This document shows positions 34,336-42,764 of a stretch of 64,000 nt of DNA, one piece after another (the first letter of the stretch is position 1; every line of letters begins with the position of its first letter). The stretch comes from JACDAE01 sp963744875 (GTDB taxonomy: Bacteria; Chloroflexota; Ktedonobacteria; Ktedonobacterales; Ktedonobacteraceae). Made by a program: the position numbers and the translations under genes. The DNA lies in assembly GCA_963744875.1 (NCBI GenBank), contig CAVUVQ010000013.1, forward strand, positions 62,001 to 126,000, read 5' to 3'. Below the pieces are notes generated by a model. The model was not told the DNA's origin, ran no database searches, and saw only the letters and a list, made by a program, of their open reading frames with translations.

Positions 34336-35458
34336 TTATTTGTCGCGCTTGTAGAACGGTAGGGCCACAATCTGGGCGGCAACGAACTTGCCACGAATGT
34401 CGATCTGTAAGGCATTGCCAACTACAGCCTGTGCGGCCTCTACATAACCCATGCCGATATTTTTGCCCACCGATGGGCCAGGGGCACCACTGGTGAGCGC
34501 CCCGATGCGTTGCTCATTATTGTAGATATCATATCCTCCACGTGGGATGCCACGCTCACGCATCTCTACACCAATAAGCAATTTCTGTGGGCCTTGCTCT
34601 TTCGTCTTGAGCAATGCGTCACGACCAATAAAACTGTCTTTTTTCAACTTCACGGTCCAACCAAGCCGCGCTTCTAACGGATTGGTATGCTCGTCGAGTT
34701 CGTGTCCATAGAGACATAAACCAGCTTCCAGACGTAACGTATCGCGTGCACCTAATCCCGTTGGGAGCAGACCGCGAGGCTCACCAGCGGCGAGTAGATC
34801 ATCCCACAGCTTGCCAACAGAGGTGGACGGGCAATAGAGTTCAAAGCCGTCCTCGCCAGTATAGCCTGTGCGTGAGATAATACAGTTTATCCCATCAACG
34901 GGTGCCTCTGCACAATGGTAGTAGGGAATAGCAGAAAGATCAACATCGGTGAGGGGCTGCAAGATGGATAAGGCGTCTGGCCCCTGTAGTGCCAGCAGAG
35001 CTGTCATATCGGACTGATCGCTGACGGTGACTTTTGGAAAACGCTGCGCCTGCGCCTGCACCCAGGCAAGATCGTTGGCGATATTCCCCGCATTGACGAC
35101 CAGCATGTACTGCTGCTCGGCGAGACCGATAAATGAGGAGATCATCGATCACATTGCCATTGGGGAGACAAAGCTGAGTGTAAAGCGCCTGGCGAATGAC
35201 CAGCCGTGCAACATCATTGGGAACAAGATATTGTAAAAAGGCCTGTGCATCGTCTCCCTCAACCTTAAACTCGCCCATATGGCTGACATCGAACAGGCCT
35301 GCCTTCGTGCGTACGGCCTGGTGCTCTGCCAGAATGCTATTATATTGTACAGGCATCTCCCAGCCGCTAAATTCGACGATGCGTGCTCCGAGCGCAAGGT
35401 GCCGCGCATAGAGCGGAGTCCGTTTGAGGTGCGCAACAGCGCTATCTTGTGTTGACAT
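34336..35458 (-). pseudogene. gcvT: Aminomethyltransferase (glycine cleavage T protein), apparent frameshift
   Basis: The T protein transfers the methylene group from H-protein to tetrahydrofolate. N-terminal part (from ATG 35458, GGAG six bases upstream; RTPLYARHLALGARIVEFSGW, FDVSHMGE, GNVIDDLLIYR) is in one frame. The remainder (QYMLVVNAGN, SRTGYTGEDGFELY, GLGARDTLRLEAG, GYVEAA) continues in another from about 35125. One extra base in the CGGTCTCGCC stretch (35121-35128) explains it. With the base removed, the product would be a full-length GcvT of about 370 residues with all motifs, so a sequencing error is as likely as a true pseudogene. Confidence 0.85.
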
Positions 35459-35755
35459 AGAATACTCCAATATGGTGAGAAGGAATGGTATGGCACAGTC
35501 TGTCTTGAATCACTATAGCAGATTTTGGGGCTAACGACAAACGAGTATGGCATACATTTTTCCCTTCAAGTACAATGTGAAATTACCTTCCCGGTGTTCG
35601 TCAAATTTTTGCGCACATTGACCTTCCCTCTATTTTCGTGCATTTCTATGTATCATTTCCTCTCAGTAGTACAATGAGTAGACAGCAATGGACAAGTGTA
35701 AGCATAGATAGATGTCTAGGAAGCATTCAGAAGTAAACAGGTAGGAGTGGTAGAG
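35459..35755. other. Divergent intergenic region
   Basis: No gene. Separates gcvT (minus) and the DoxX-like gene (plus). The pattern of a glycine riboswitch was looked for upstream of gcvT and not seen. Confidence 0.5.
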
Positions 35756-36349
35756 ATGGAAATAAGAACGAGAGTACAGAAAGTATCGAATTTCTTCATT
35801 ACACGTGAGCGCTGTATTGGTCTCTTGCGGATGATGTTTGGGGTCGCGTGGGCAGTGGCGGCATGGTTGAAATGGCAACCAGCCTTTATCAATGGATTTG
35901 CCGACACGATCAAAGCTGCAATGGATAGTCAGCCGCATTTTGTACAGGTGTGGATTGGTTTCTGGCTTACAATTATTAATGTCAATCCGACGCTCTTTGC
36001 TGTTATGGAGGCGGCGACGGAAACGCTGCTGGCGGTGTGTTTTGTGTTGGGCTTACTGACGGATGTAGCCTGTGTCATTGGGATGCTTTTAGCGCTTGGT
36101 ATCTGGTCAATTCCAGAAGCTTTTGGCGGCCCTTACATTGCGGGTCAGTCAACGGATATAGGCACGGCGTTTCCTTATGTCATTCTCTGTGCTCTGCTGC
36201 TCTGTGTGCGTGCGGGGAATTATTATGGAATTGACCATCTGCTGGCATCCAGGTTGAAGCAGTCTACAGAAAGTGAAAAGGTGCATGAGGGTACTGAAGA
36301 GGAGGAGGTTCCGTCGTTTGTTGGAGCACGCCGGATGCATCATAGATAG
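35756..36349 (+). CDS. DoxX-like membrane protein
   Basis: 197 residues with about four membrane helices (LLRMMFGVAWAVAAWLKW; AATETLLAVCFVLGLLTDVACVIGMLLALGIW; FPYVILCALLLCVRAG). This layout, with a conserved helix-start Arg and PAF segment, is that of the DoxX/DoxD family, linked to quinone or thiosulfate redox chemistry and to oxidative-stress complexes elsewhere. The soluble C-terminus is acidic. AGGAG lies nine bases upstream of the ATG at 35756. It is convergent with the PfkB gene; no partner is visible. Confidence 0.75.
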   Translation: MEIRTRVQKVSNFFITRERCIGLLRMMFGVAWAVAAWLKWQPAFINGFADTIKAAMDSQPHFVQVWIGFWLTIINVNPTLFAVMEAATETLLAVCFVLGLLTDVACVIGMLLALGIWSIPEAFGGPYIAGQSTDIGTAFPYVILCALLLCVRAGNYYGIDHLLASRLKQSTESEKVHEGTEEEEVPSFVGARRMHHR

Positions 36350-36365
36350 TGGCATAACATACCAT

Positions 36366-37241
36366 TTATAAGCGGGGATAGCGTTGTTTCACCGTCTCCA
36401 GGGTGGGAATGCCCTGAATGCCCACTTGCCCAATGGAGAAGGAAGCAATACAGTTGGCAAAGTCAATAGCCTGTTCGGGATCATTGTGTTTATGAAGATG
36501 TGTTAGAAAGGCGGCTGCAAAGACATCGCCAGCGCCAGTTGGGTCAACTTCTTGAGCTGGATAAGAGGGAAAGCGTCGTGTATGTCCTTGCCGAAAGAGG
36601 GTTGCACCATGGCGACCATCGGTTGCCACGAGCAAGGGAACGCGTGTGCTCCATTGGGTCAGAATAGCATCAGCCTCGTCGCGCTTCCCATCGGCAAAGG
36701 GAAGGAGGTCATCGTGGCTCAGGATCAGGACATCCAGCAGAGGAAGTAACTGATCCGCCGTTTGCCAGGGAGTAGGCCAGACACGCCCGTCATCATCCCA
36801 GCGGCGCAACCAACCTTGTGGAGTGGCTGCAATCAGAGCGCCCGGACGACGTGGAAAAAGGCTAACAAACTCTGGTAGGATCTCCTGAGCCAGGGGACCA
36901 AGCAGTACAATAGGAGCTCCGCGCCAGTCAGCAGGCACGTCAGCAGGCTGAAGCTGCTCTGCACGAGCATAGAGGTATTGGGTCCGAAAGCCATCTTGAT
37001 AGTGATTAGCGAAGGTTGTTGTCTGACTGGATGGAAGAGCATGCAAAGAGATAGCCGGAAGAAAAGTTGGTAATAGAGCGATCAGTGAGGGATCAGCGCG
37101 GGTAATGATGGCCGAGGCTAATCCCAGGCGAGAAGCGGTGAGAGCTGCGAACGTCACGGTGCCACCAGGGGAGAAGGTACCATCGGAACGCAGGTCGCGG
37201 GTAACATGACCAATTGCGAGGAATTCAGGTGTAGAGGACAT
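36366..37241 (-). CDS. PfkB-family carbohydrate kinase
   Basis: 291 residues. The ribokinase-type C-terminal signature DPTGAGDVFAAAFLTHL holds the catalytic Asp and anion hole; the N-terminal LAIGHVTRDLRSDGTFSPGGTVTFAALTA is the substrate-binding Gly-rich region. It phosphorylates a sugar or nucleoside; the exact substrate is not predictable. ATG 37241 has AAGGAAC upstream; the earlier Met at 37280 would run through a palindrome and is rejected. The 64-bp palindrome (37257-37320) lies directly upstream. Confidence 0.85.
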   Translation of the reverse strand: MSSTPEFLAIGHVTRDLRSDGTFSPGGTVTFAALTASRLGLASAIITRADPSLIALLPTFLPAISLHALPSSQTTTFANHYQDGFRTQYLYARAEQLQPADVPADWRGAPIVLLGPLAQEILPEFVSLFPRRPGALIAATPQGWLRRWDDDGRVWPTPWQTADQLLPLLDVLILSHDDLLPFADGKRDEADAILTQWSTRVPLLVATDGRHGATLFRQGHTRRFPSYPAQEVDPTGAGDVFAAAFLTHLHKHNDPEQAIDFANCIASFSIGQVGIQGIPTLETVKQRYPRL

Positions 37242-37256
37242 AACGATATGTTCCTT

Positions 37257-37320
37257 TGGTAGGGACCCGATTGATCGCACGCGTGGGTGTCCACGCGTGC
37301 GATCAATCGGGTCCCTACCA
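37257..37320. repeat. Perfect 30-bp-arm intergenic palindrome
   Basis: TGGTAGGGACCCGATTGATC... (37257-37286) is mirrored exactly at 37291-37320 around GTGT. It is one of the longest perfect stems of the dispersed family, with the GCGATCAATCGGG core also seen at 58449-58525. It sits between jag and the PfkB gene. Confidence 0.85.
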
Positions 37321-37324
37321 GATA

Positions 37325-38257
37325 TTAGCGGCCAGGTCGTTTCAAGGAAATGACGACGCGCCTCTCGTCACCTTCACCGATGCTTTCGGTGCTGATATCG
37401 TTACTATCGGCCAGGGCAATGTGCACGATACGTCGTTCGTTAGGGGGCATAGCCTCCAGGGCAATCGAGCGTCGGTAGCTGCGGACCTGCTGAGCAACGC
37501 GCAGAGCGAGCGAGCGTAGATTTTCTTCACGGCGTTGGCGATAATTTTCGGCATCCACAACAATGCGCATACGATGGCGGGTGCGATGACTTACGATAAG
37601 GCTCACGAGGAGCTGGAGTGCAGCCAGAGTTTCGCCTCTACGACCGATGAGCAGACCGAGGTTTTCGTTAATGCCGTGTATGTTCAGTGTTAGTGGGCTA
37701 TTGGAGCGCACCTGAACTGTCGCGTGGATGTTCATATAACGTAAAATATTTTGTAGAACGTCGACGGTAATCTCGACATCCTCGCGGGAAGGATTTTCAA
37801 CATCCAGCAATTCGCCGCGTGCCTCAACGGTAGGAGATTGTTCGATGATCAGGAGTGGAGAAGCTTCAGGGATAAGGAAGGGAACGGATGCAGCATCCTC
37901 AAACTCTTCATCCTCTAGTTCATCATCTTCAAGGTCCTCATCCTCCTCATCAAACTCTTCATCATCATCCTCATATTCCTCAGTATCATTATCATACACT
38001 TCATCGTCAGGTAGGGGAACGTCAGGATCATCAGGACCAAGAATCGCATCAGCCAATTCGGGTGTGATGACGGCGCTTTTGCTAGCCAGACGAACGGTCA
38101 CGCGAACGCGAGCATCCTTGGTACCCAGCCCAAAGGTACCACGACTGGGTTCTTGCAAGACGGAAATATCCACTTCTTCGCGGCGCTTGCCGAGACGCGT
38201 TAATGCTTGCAGCACCGCCTCATCAACACTTTTGCCACTAACCTCTATGCTTTCCAC
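37325..38257 (-). CDS. jag: Jag (SpoIIIJ-associated) RNA-binding protein with acidic insert
   Basis: 310 residues. N-terminal Jag_N domain (MESIEVSGKSVDEAVLQALT, GTFGLGTKDARVRV), then an exceptionally acidic 60-residue insert (about 78-125), a KH domain (LTLNIHGINENLGLLIGRRGETLAALQ) and an R3H domain (RRSIALEAMPPNERRIVHIAL). Binds RNA and works with YidC. GTG start at 38257 behind GGGAGGCAAGG. The acidic insert is long for the family. Last gene of the rpmH-rnpA-yidD-yidC-jag operon. Confidence 0.92.
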   Translation of the reverse strand: MESIEVSGKSVDEAVLQALTRLGKRREEVDISVLQEPSRGTFGLGTKDARVRVTVRLASKSAVITPELADAILGPDDPDVPLPDDEVYDNDTEEYEDDDEEFDEEDEDLEDDELEDEEFEDAASVPFLIPEASPLLIIEQSPTVEARGELLDVENPSREDVEITVDVLQNILRYMNIHATVQVRSNSPLTLNIHGINENLGLLIGRRGETLAALQLLVSLIVSHRTRHRMRIVVDAENYRQRREENLRSLALRVAQQVRSYRRSIALEAMPPNERRIVHIALADSNDISTESIGEGDERRVVISLKRPGR

Positions 38258-38338
38258 AATTCCTTGCCTCCCTATGAGAATTTCTTAGTGCCATTTCACT
38301 TGACCTCTTAGGGTTTCGTGTCTATATATTCGTCCTCC

Positions 38339-38423
38339 GAGAGGGTAGTGGGAACAATGTCCTTCACGACCCACGGAGGAATTGGAATCCGTAAGTATTA
38401 CGTTCTGTAGAGACCATCCTCTC
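38339..38423. other. Nested inverted repeats between yidC and jag
   Basis: GAGAGG (38339-38344) pairs with CCTCTC (38418-38423), enclosing GTGGG...CCCAC, CGGA...TCCG and CGTAA-GTA-TTACG. The result is a three-hairpin closed structure in the yidC-jag spacer. It may be a transcript structure that tunes jag expression or a partial terminator. Confidence 0.4.
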
Positions 38424-38440
38424 ACAGAATGCAATAAGAT

Positions 38441-39469
38441 TCAACTTCGAGACCTTTGAGTACTACGGCGGCGAGCAGAGGCACTGGTACTGCGTTGGCG
38501 ACGGCGATTATAGGGAGTGCCACTGGGCCGTGGATCTGTACTTAGTTGGCTACTAACAGGATCACTTTCGACGACATTATCGTTATCTTCTTCCACTTCT
38601 TCTACCACGGTCTGACGGCGTGCTTTCGGGCGATCATTCGTATAGCTTCTGGCGGAGACAGTACCATTCGTTTTCGCTTTGCCACCTGCACCAGCGGGAG
38701 CCAATTGGAAATCTGGCTTGACCAGGAGAGAGCCCCAACCAGTGACGAAGTATTGTTGTACAGCCTGGAAGATGGTCGATGTTGTCCAGTAGAGAGCCAG
38801 GCCAGCAGGATAGCTCCAACCCAGGAAGAGAATGAAAACAGGCATGATGTACTGCATCATCTTCATCGACTGCATTGACGCGTCTGTAGGAGCTCCAGGC
38901 GTGGTTTTAACCTGAGACATGCGCAACTGAATAAACGTGGCGATAGCAGCAAGAACGGGTAGTATATGGGTAGGATCTGGATGATTCAAAGGGACAACCC
39001 ATGCGGAGTTGATGAATGAGAACCAGTTCAGATTGATGTTAGGAAAGGTAGTGAAATGTTTCACGAAAGGGTAAAGAATATTATTGATAGCGCTAACCTT
39101 GTTCGTATCCAGTCCTGTACGCAAGGCATAGAACAGGCCATACAAAACAGGGAGTTGGATCAACAAAGGGAGACAGCCAGCGACAGGATTGACGCCATAT
39201 TCTTTATAAAGAGCCTGCATCGCTACAGCCTGCCCTTGCTGATCTTTCGCATATTTCTTGCGGATCTCTTGCATTTGCGGCTGTAGTGCCTGTGTGGCCT
39301 TCATCGACTTAAGTTGTTTCAATGTAAGAGGGAATAATACGAGTTTAATGACCAGCGTTAAAACAATAATAGACAGAGCGAAATCACCAAAAAGATGATA
39401 AAGCGATACGAGGACATTGAAAATGGGGAATGTGAAGATTAAATTGAATAGATTACCTATCTCACCCAC
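38441..39469 (-). CDS. yidC: Membrane protein insertase YidC/Oxa1
   Basis: 342 residues. Inserts and folds inner-membrane proteins. Five membrane helices with the Oxa1 core: LSIIVLTLVIKLVLFPLT, the cytosolic hairpin MQEIRKKYAKDQQGQ, GVNPVAGCLPLLIQLPVLYGLFYAL, and YPAGLALYWTTSTIFQAVQQY. The C-terminal tail is Arg/Ser-rich (TSASARRRSTQRSRS), as in YidC forms that bind the ribosome. GTG 39469 (AGGA upstream) is preferred to a TTG at 39496; it overlaps the end of yidD by 8 bases, implying coupled translation. Confidence 0.95.
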   Translation of the reverse strand: MGEIGNLFNLIFTFPIFNVLVSLYHLFGDFALSIIVLTLVIKLVLFPLTLKQLKSMKATQALQPQMQEIRKKYAKDQQGQAVAMQALYKEYGVNPVAGCLPLLIQLPVLYGLFYALRTGLDTNKVSAINNILYPFVKHFTTFPNINLNWFSFINSAWVVPLNHPDPTHILPVLAAIATFIQLRMSQVKTTPGAPTDASMQSMKMMQYIMPVFILFLGWSYPAGLALYWTTSTIFQAVQQYFVTGWGSLLVKPDFQLAPAGAGGKAKTNGTVSARSYTNDRPKARRQTVVEEVEEDNDNVVESDPVSSQLSTDPRPSGTPYNRRRQRSTSASARRRSTQRSRS

Positions 39470-39725
39470 GAGAGTTTTCCTGCCTTCCTCGACCAATTAA
39501 GCCCGGCCAGCGTTCCGGGACTGGATCGTAGAGATCGCCGTGATAGAGGGGATGACAACGCCCGATGCGTTTAACGGTCATCCAGCCACCACGGAAAAAT
39601 CCGAAACGGTCTATTGCCTCATATCCATAATGTGAACATGAAGGTGTAAATCTACACGATGAAGGCAGGATTACCGACAGCGTGCGCTGATATATACGAA
39701 TAAGAATGAGTGCAATGTATTTCAC
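39462..39725 (-). CDS. yidD: Membrane protein insertion efficiency factor YidD
   Basis: 87 residues. Small inner-face membrane protein helping YidC. Signature residues: IYQRTLSVILPSSCRFTPSCSHYGYEAI with its three cysteines, and GGWMTVKRIGRCHPLYHGDLYDPVP. GTG start at 39725. It lies between rnpA and yidC as in most bacteria. Confidence 0.95.
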   Translation of the reverse strand: MKYIALILIRIYQRTLSVILPSSCRFTPSCSHYGYEAIDRFGFFRGGWMTVKRIGRCHPLYHGDLYDPVPERWPGLIGRGRQENSRG

Positions 39726-39757
39726 AACTGTGACCTTCTTTGCGTCTTTAACTGTTC

Positions 39758-40120
39758 TTAACCCTTTTCAGAAAAGGATGAGAGCAGGCCCGCTCGACGT
39801 AGCAATGCAAAAACATCTCTTCTCAATGTAAATAAATCTACACCTATAACCTGAACGCGTGCACTAAAGACGATGTCATAGTCTGGCGGCAGGTTTGTGA
39901 GGGCTGGCTGTAAGGCTTCGCCCAATAGACGTTTAATATAATTACGTTGGACTGCGGATTTCGAGATACGTTTACTAATAACAAAGCCAATACGCACACT
40001 CGAGACGCTATTTGGTGTCCACGCGAGGATAAGCAGCCGAGACGCAGTACTCTGCCCTTGCTGCCTTACCCGTTGGAAATCACTGCTTTTACGTAAGCGT
40101 AACGCACGTTTGAGTGCCAC
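39758..40120 (-). CDS. rnpA: Ribonuclease P protein component
   Basis: 120 residues, basic. Protein subunit of the ribozyme that trims tRNA 5' ends. The RNR motif is in SKRISKSAVQRNYIKRLLGEA, and SSDFQRVRQQGQSTAS is the usual N-terminal element. The GTG at 40120 has no obvious ribosome site and lies 21 bases after rpmH, so translation is probably coupled. The RNA subunit gene is not seen in this window. Confidence 0.93.
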   Translation of the reverse strand: MALKRALRLRKSSDFQRVRQQGQSTASRLLILAWTPNSVSSVRIGFVISKRISKSAVQRNYIKRLLGEALQPALTNLPPDYDIVFSARVQVIGVDLFTLRRDVFALLRRAGLLSSFSEKG

Positions 40121-40141
40121 AATTATAATAAGACGATCAAG

Positions 40142-40276
40142 CTAAATCGTCAAGCTCCAACGCCCTTTAGCGCGGCGAGCTTTGAGTACGCGTCGACCGT
40201 TGCGGGTAGACATACGCTTCATAAATCCGTGTTCACGTTTGCGCGGAATGCGCTTTGGTTGCCAGGTACGTTTCAT
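40142..40276 (-). CDS. rpmH: 50S ribosomal protein L34
   Basis: 44 residues, the normal size. Starts MKRTWQPKRIPRKREHGF, continues MKRMSTRNGRRVLKARRAKG and ends RWSLTI, which is diagnostic. ATG at 40276. First gene of the rnpA-yidD-yidC-jag operon, driven by the promoter at 40429-40457. In many bacteria dnaA lies next to rpmH; here an FHA-protein gene does. Confidence 0.97.
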   Translation of the reverse strand: MKRTWQPKRIPRKREHGFMKRMSTRNGRRVLKARRAKGRWSLTI

Positions 40277-40428
40277 CTAATAAAATCACGGCGCGTCTCG
40301 TGCTACTAGCGCCGTCCCCTTTCTCTCTCTTCGTCGTCTCGTTACGGGAACATTTTGCAGGAACCTGAGTGTTCCTTTCCCTTACGGAAGCAAAACTCTT
40401 TCTTTTCCCAGATTGGGATATCCCGTAG

Positions 40429-40457
40429 ATTATAACGGGTATCCTGGGTGCTGTCAA
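40429..40457 (-). promoter_or_regulatory. Consensus sigma70 promoter of the rpmH operon
   Basis: On the minus strand a perfect TTGACA (40457-40452) and perfect TATAAT (40434-40429) are exactly 17 bp apart. A second TTGACAGCACCCAG block lies further upstream (about 40486-40473), a direct duplication of the -35 region. Confidence 0.85.
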
Positions 40458-40491
40458 TTCTCATAAAGAATCTGGGTGCTGTCAACTCCCC

Positions 40492-40598
40492 TTCAGCATG
40501 TGGGTAGGGGCGTCACCTTGCGTGCGCCCGTGTGCCAGGATACGGTGTTCATCGGGAAACGGGCGCACGCAAGGTGACGCCCCTACCCACATGCTGAA
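40492..40598. repeat. Perfect 40-bp-arm intergenic palindrome
   Basis: Left arm 40492-40531 (TTCAGCATGTGGGTAGGGGC...) is matched base for base by 40559-40598 with a 27-base loop. It is the reference member of the CACCTTGCGTGCGCCCG subfamily, sharing its right arm with the remnant at 11983-12043. It sits directly after the FHA gene stop and upstream of the rpmH promoter. Confidence 0.9.
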
Positions 40599-40599
40599 T

Positions 40600-41259
40600 T
40601 TACGAGGTTTTGAAGCGTAAGAGAACGCGTCCGAGCTTGATTTCATCATTATCGTGCAAAGGTGTTGGTGTTTTGGCCGCAAGCCGTTGCCGATTGAGGA
40701 ACGTGAAGTTGGTACTATTCTCATCTTCCAACATGTACTGACCATTCTCGACAAAGATGTGTGCGTGCAAGCGTGAGACGCCACCTTCTTCGCCACTATG
40801 AGGGGTCAAATCTACATCCGGGAAGATATTGCTAACAGCATCTTCGCGTCCGATGGTGATATTATCTTTTCCACTCAGGTCAAATTCCTGATTATCGGCT
40901 TCCACTATGAGTCTGGCCTGTAAAGCCTCTGCTGCAGGTGCAGCCGGTGCGGCGACAACAGGTTCAGCATCGGGTGGTGCTGGTGGTGGTGCAACAGGGG
41001 CTGAGCTGGCTGGAGCAGGTGAAGGTGCCCCAAGAAGACTCACACCACAATTTGAGCAGAACGCCTCGCCTGCTGGATTAGAGGCACCGCAAGATGGACA
41101 GGTCTGTGTGCCTGCTGGTGCGCCCGCAGGATCTGCTACCGCTGTCTGCACTGGTGCAGATGAAGCATCGGGGGCTGCAGCATTGAGTGGTTCCCCACAT
41201 TCATCACAAAAAGCTGAACCGTCAGGATTATCATGGCCTAATGAACATTGTACTGTCAT
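40600..41259 (-). CDS. FHA-domain protein with two zinc ribbons
   Basis: 219 residues. Two N-terminal zinc ribbons (CSLGHDNPDGSAFCDECG and CPSCGASNPAGEAFCSNCG), an Ala/Pro linker and a C-terminal FHA domain (NITIGREDAVSNIFPDVDL, SRLHAHIF, DENSTNFTFLN, LHDNDEIKLGRVLLRF). FHA domains bind phosphothreonine, so it should read the output of the kinase at 44809-46866. Last gene of the signalling set; 118 bases after the vWA gene. Confidence 0.88.
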   Translation of the reverse strand: MTVQCSLGHDNPDGSAFCDECGEPLNAAAPDASSAPVQTAVADPAGAPAGTQTCPSCGASNPAGEAFCSNCGVSLLGAPSPAPASSAPVAPPPAPPDAEPVVAAPAAPAAEALQARLIVEADNQEFDLSGKDNITIGREDAVSNIFPDVDLTPHSGEEGGVSRLHAHIFVENGQYMLEDENSTNFTFLNRQRLAAKTPTPLHDNDEIKLGRVLLRFKTS

Positions 41260-41377
41260 AATTTACGTAACCTTCCTTCGTATAAACATGTTATATTGCT
41301 ATGTTTTTGCTTCTCTATCCTTGCAGGTGACGCCCCCATCCTGGTTTCAAGGATAGATACTGCAACCATTGTATTCT

Positions 41378-42616
41378 TTAAGGCAACAGATCATCAAGGC
41401 GCTGGGTAAGTTTGCGCGTCTTGTTACCGATTGTTTTAACCTGTTCCTGCGAAATTTGCTGGCCCTGATTGATTTGTTCAATGGCGGCCTGCGTCTCTTC
41501 GTCCAGCACGCGTGTGACATTTGGTGCCAGGCGCGTTGTCGCTTTCCCTGTACGCTTGTATTCATCTAGAACGCGTGTAACCAGGCGCTGAGCATTCGCC
41601 TTCTCTGCGAAATTCATTACCAGTGCATTTACCTGAGCGGCCTGATTAGGATCGTTGGTGAATGTTACCTTGATATCGTCACGCACCCGCTCACCAACGA
41701 CGCCAGTAACAGGCACATCGTAAGAGAGTTCTGCTTGTGCGATACGGAACAGGCCAGCGGGTCGGGGATCGATCATCAATTCAATAAGGACCGATTGGGC
41801 AGTATCTTTCTCCAGATCACCCAGAGAAATTATGACCTGGCGATCGGAGAGTGAAGATTGATCGATATCGCGAATGAGCGGAAGAACTTTGACTGCTTTT
41901 CTAGGTGTCACGCCTGCGGGTAAGCGCAATGTTACAGTGGCATTACGGACAGCTACGGCAACGGCGCTCTGTACCTGCTGTTCAAAGATGAGCATTGCAT
42001 CAGCAGGAGACTTGATAAATTCGGCTGGCATACCACCGCTTAGTTGACCGATATCATCGAGAAGACTCTCATCCCAATCGGAACCGATACCCAGAGGGTA
42101 GATGGAGATGCCATTTGCGGCTGCATCTCTAGCGAGTTGACGACAACGGTCAGTATCGCCATAGGTTACGCCGTCGGTCAGCAGAATCATACGATTGATG
42201 GCATTGGGAATATTCCAGCGGCGCAATTCGCCCAACCCTTGAATCATACCAAGCGACATCGTCGTACCACCAGCATCCTGGATGCGATCCATGGCGGCCT
42301 TCATGCCAGGTTTATCATTACAGGGCATAGATGGAATAATGACCTGGGCGGTGTCATCAAAAATGACGACGGAAATGTAGTCAGTTGGCTCAAGGCGGTC
42401 GATAACCATTTTTACCGCCTCTCTGACATTTTTAAGTTTTGCACCTCTCATAGAGCCGGAATGATCAATGACGAGGGCGAAATTGAGTGGCATACGTACC
42501 TGCGCCATCAGGTCTGAGGGCTTTGCCTCCAGTAAAACATATGCAACTTGACTTCCACCGGTGACCGGCATGAAGTCTTTTCCTAACTGGTGTGCCAGTG
42601 TTACCTCTCCAGGCAT
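41378..42616 (-). CDS. von Willebrand factor A domain protein
   Basis: 412 residues. vWA domain (residues about 45-215) with an intact metal site: DHSGSM, the Thr in GGTTMSLGM and Asp in LLTDGVTYGD. The C-terminal part is beta-rich followed by helices, as in the TerY or YfbK-like vWA proteins that pair with kinases and phosphatases. No signal peptide, so cytosolic. GGAG precedes the ATG at 42616. Neighbours suggest it scaffolds or responds to phosphorylation. Confidence 0.85.
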   Translation of the reverse strand: MPGEVTLAHQLGKDFMPVTGGSQVAYVLLEAKPSDLMAQVRMPLNFALVIDHSGSMRGAKLKNVREAVKMVIDRLEPTDYISVVIFDDTAQVIIPSMPCNDKPGMKAAMDRIQDAGGTTMSLGMIQGLGELRRWNIPNAINRMILLTDGVTYGDTDRCRQLARDAAANGISIYPLGIGSDWDESLLDDIGQLSGGMPAEFIKSPADAMLIFEQQVQSAVAVAVRNATVTLRLPAGVTPRKAVKVLPLIRDIDQSSLSDRQVIISLGDLEKDTAQSVLIELMIDPRPAGLFRIAQAELSYDVPVTGVVGERVRDDIKVTFTNDPNQAAQVNALVMNFAEKANAQRLVTRVLDEYKRTGKATTRLAPNVTRVLDEETQAAIEQINQGQQISQEQVKTIGNKTRKLTQRLDDLLP

Positions 42617-42764
42617 AATTTATAAGCTCCTTTCGCATTTGGCTGGCTCTAGTGCAAAATCGATGAAACCTTTTTGCGATTGCATGTATAATTCTTCCTC
42701 ATAAGGAGGGATCGCGCCACATCTCGTTTGATCTGCATTGAGAATACCGCAACTAGTATATCAT

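Noticed and set aside
35459..35755. Glycine riboswitch upstream of gcvT
   Set aside because: The tandem aptamer core motifs were not found on the minus strand.
37845..38288. Plus-strand Ser-rich frame opposite jag
   Set aside because: It is the antisense of the acidic insert of Jag and has no independent support.
40277..40491. oriC with DnaA boxes upstream of rpmH
   Set aside because: No cluster of TTATNCACA-like boxes was seen; only the promoter and a duplicated block are present.
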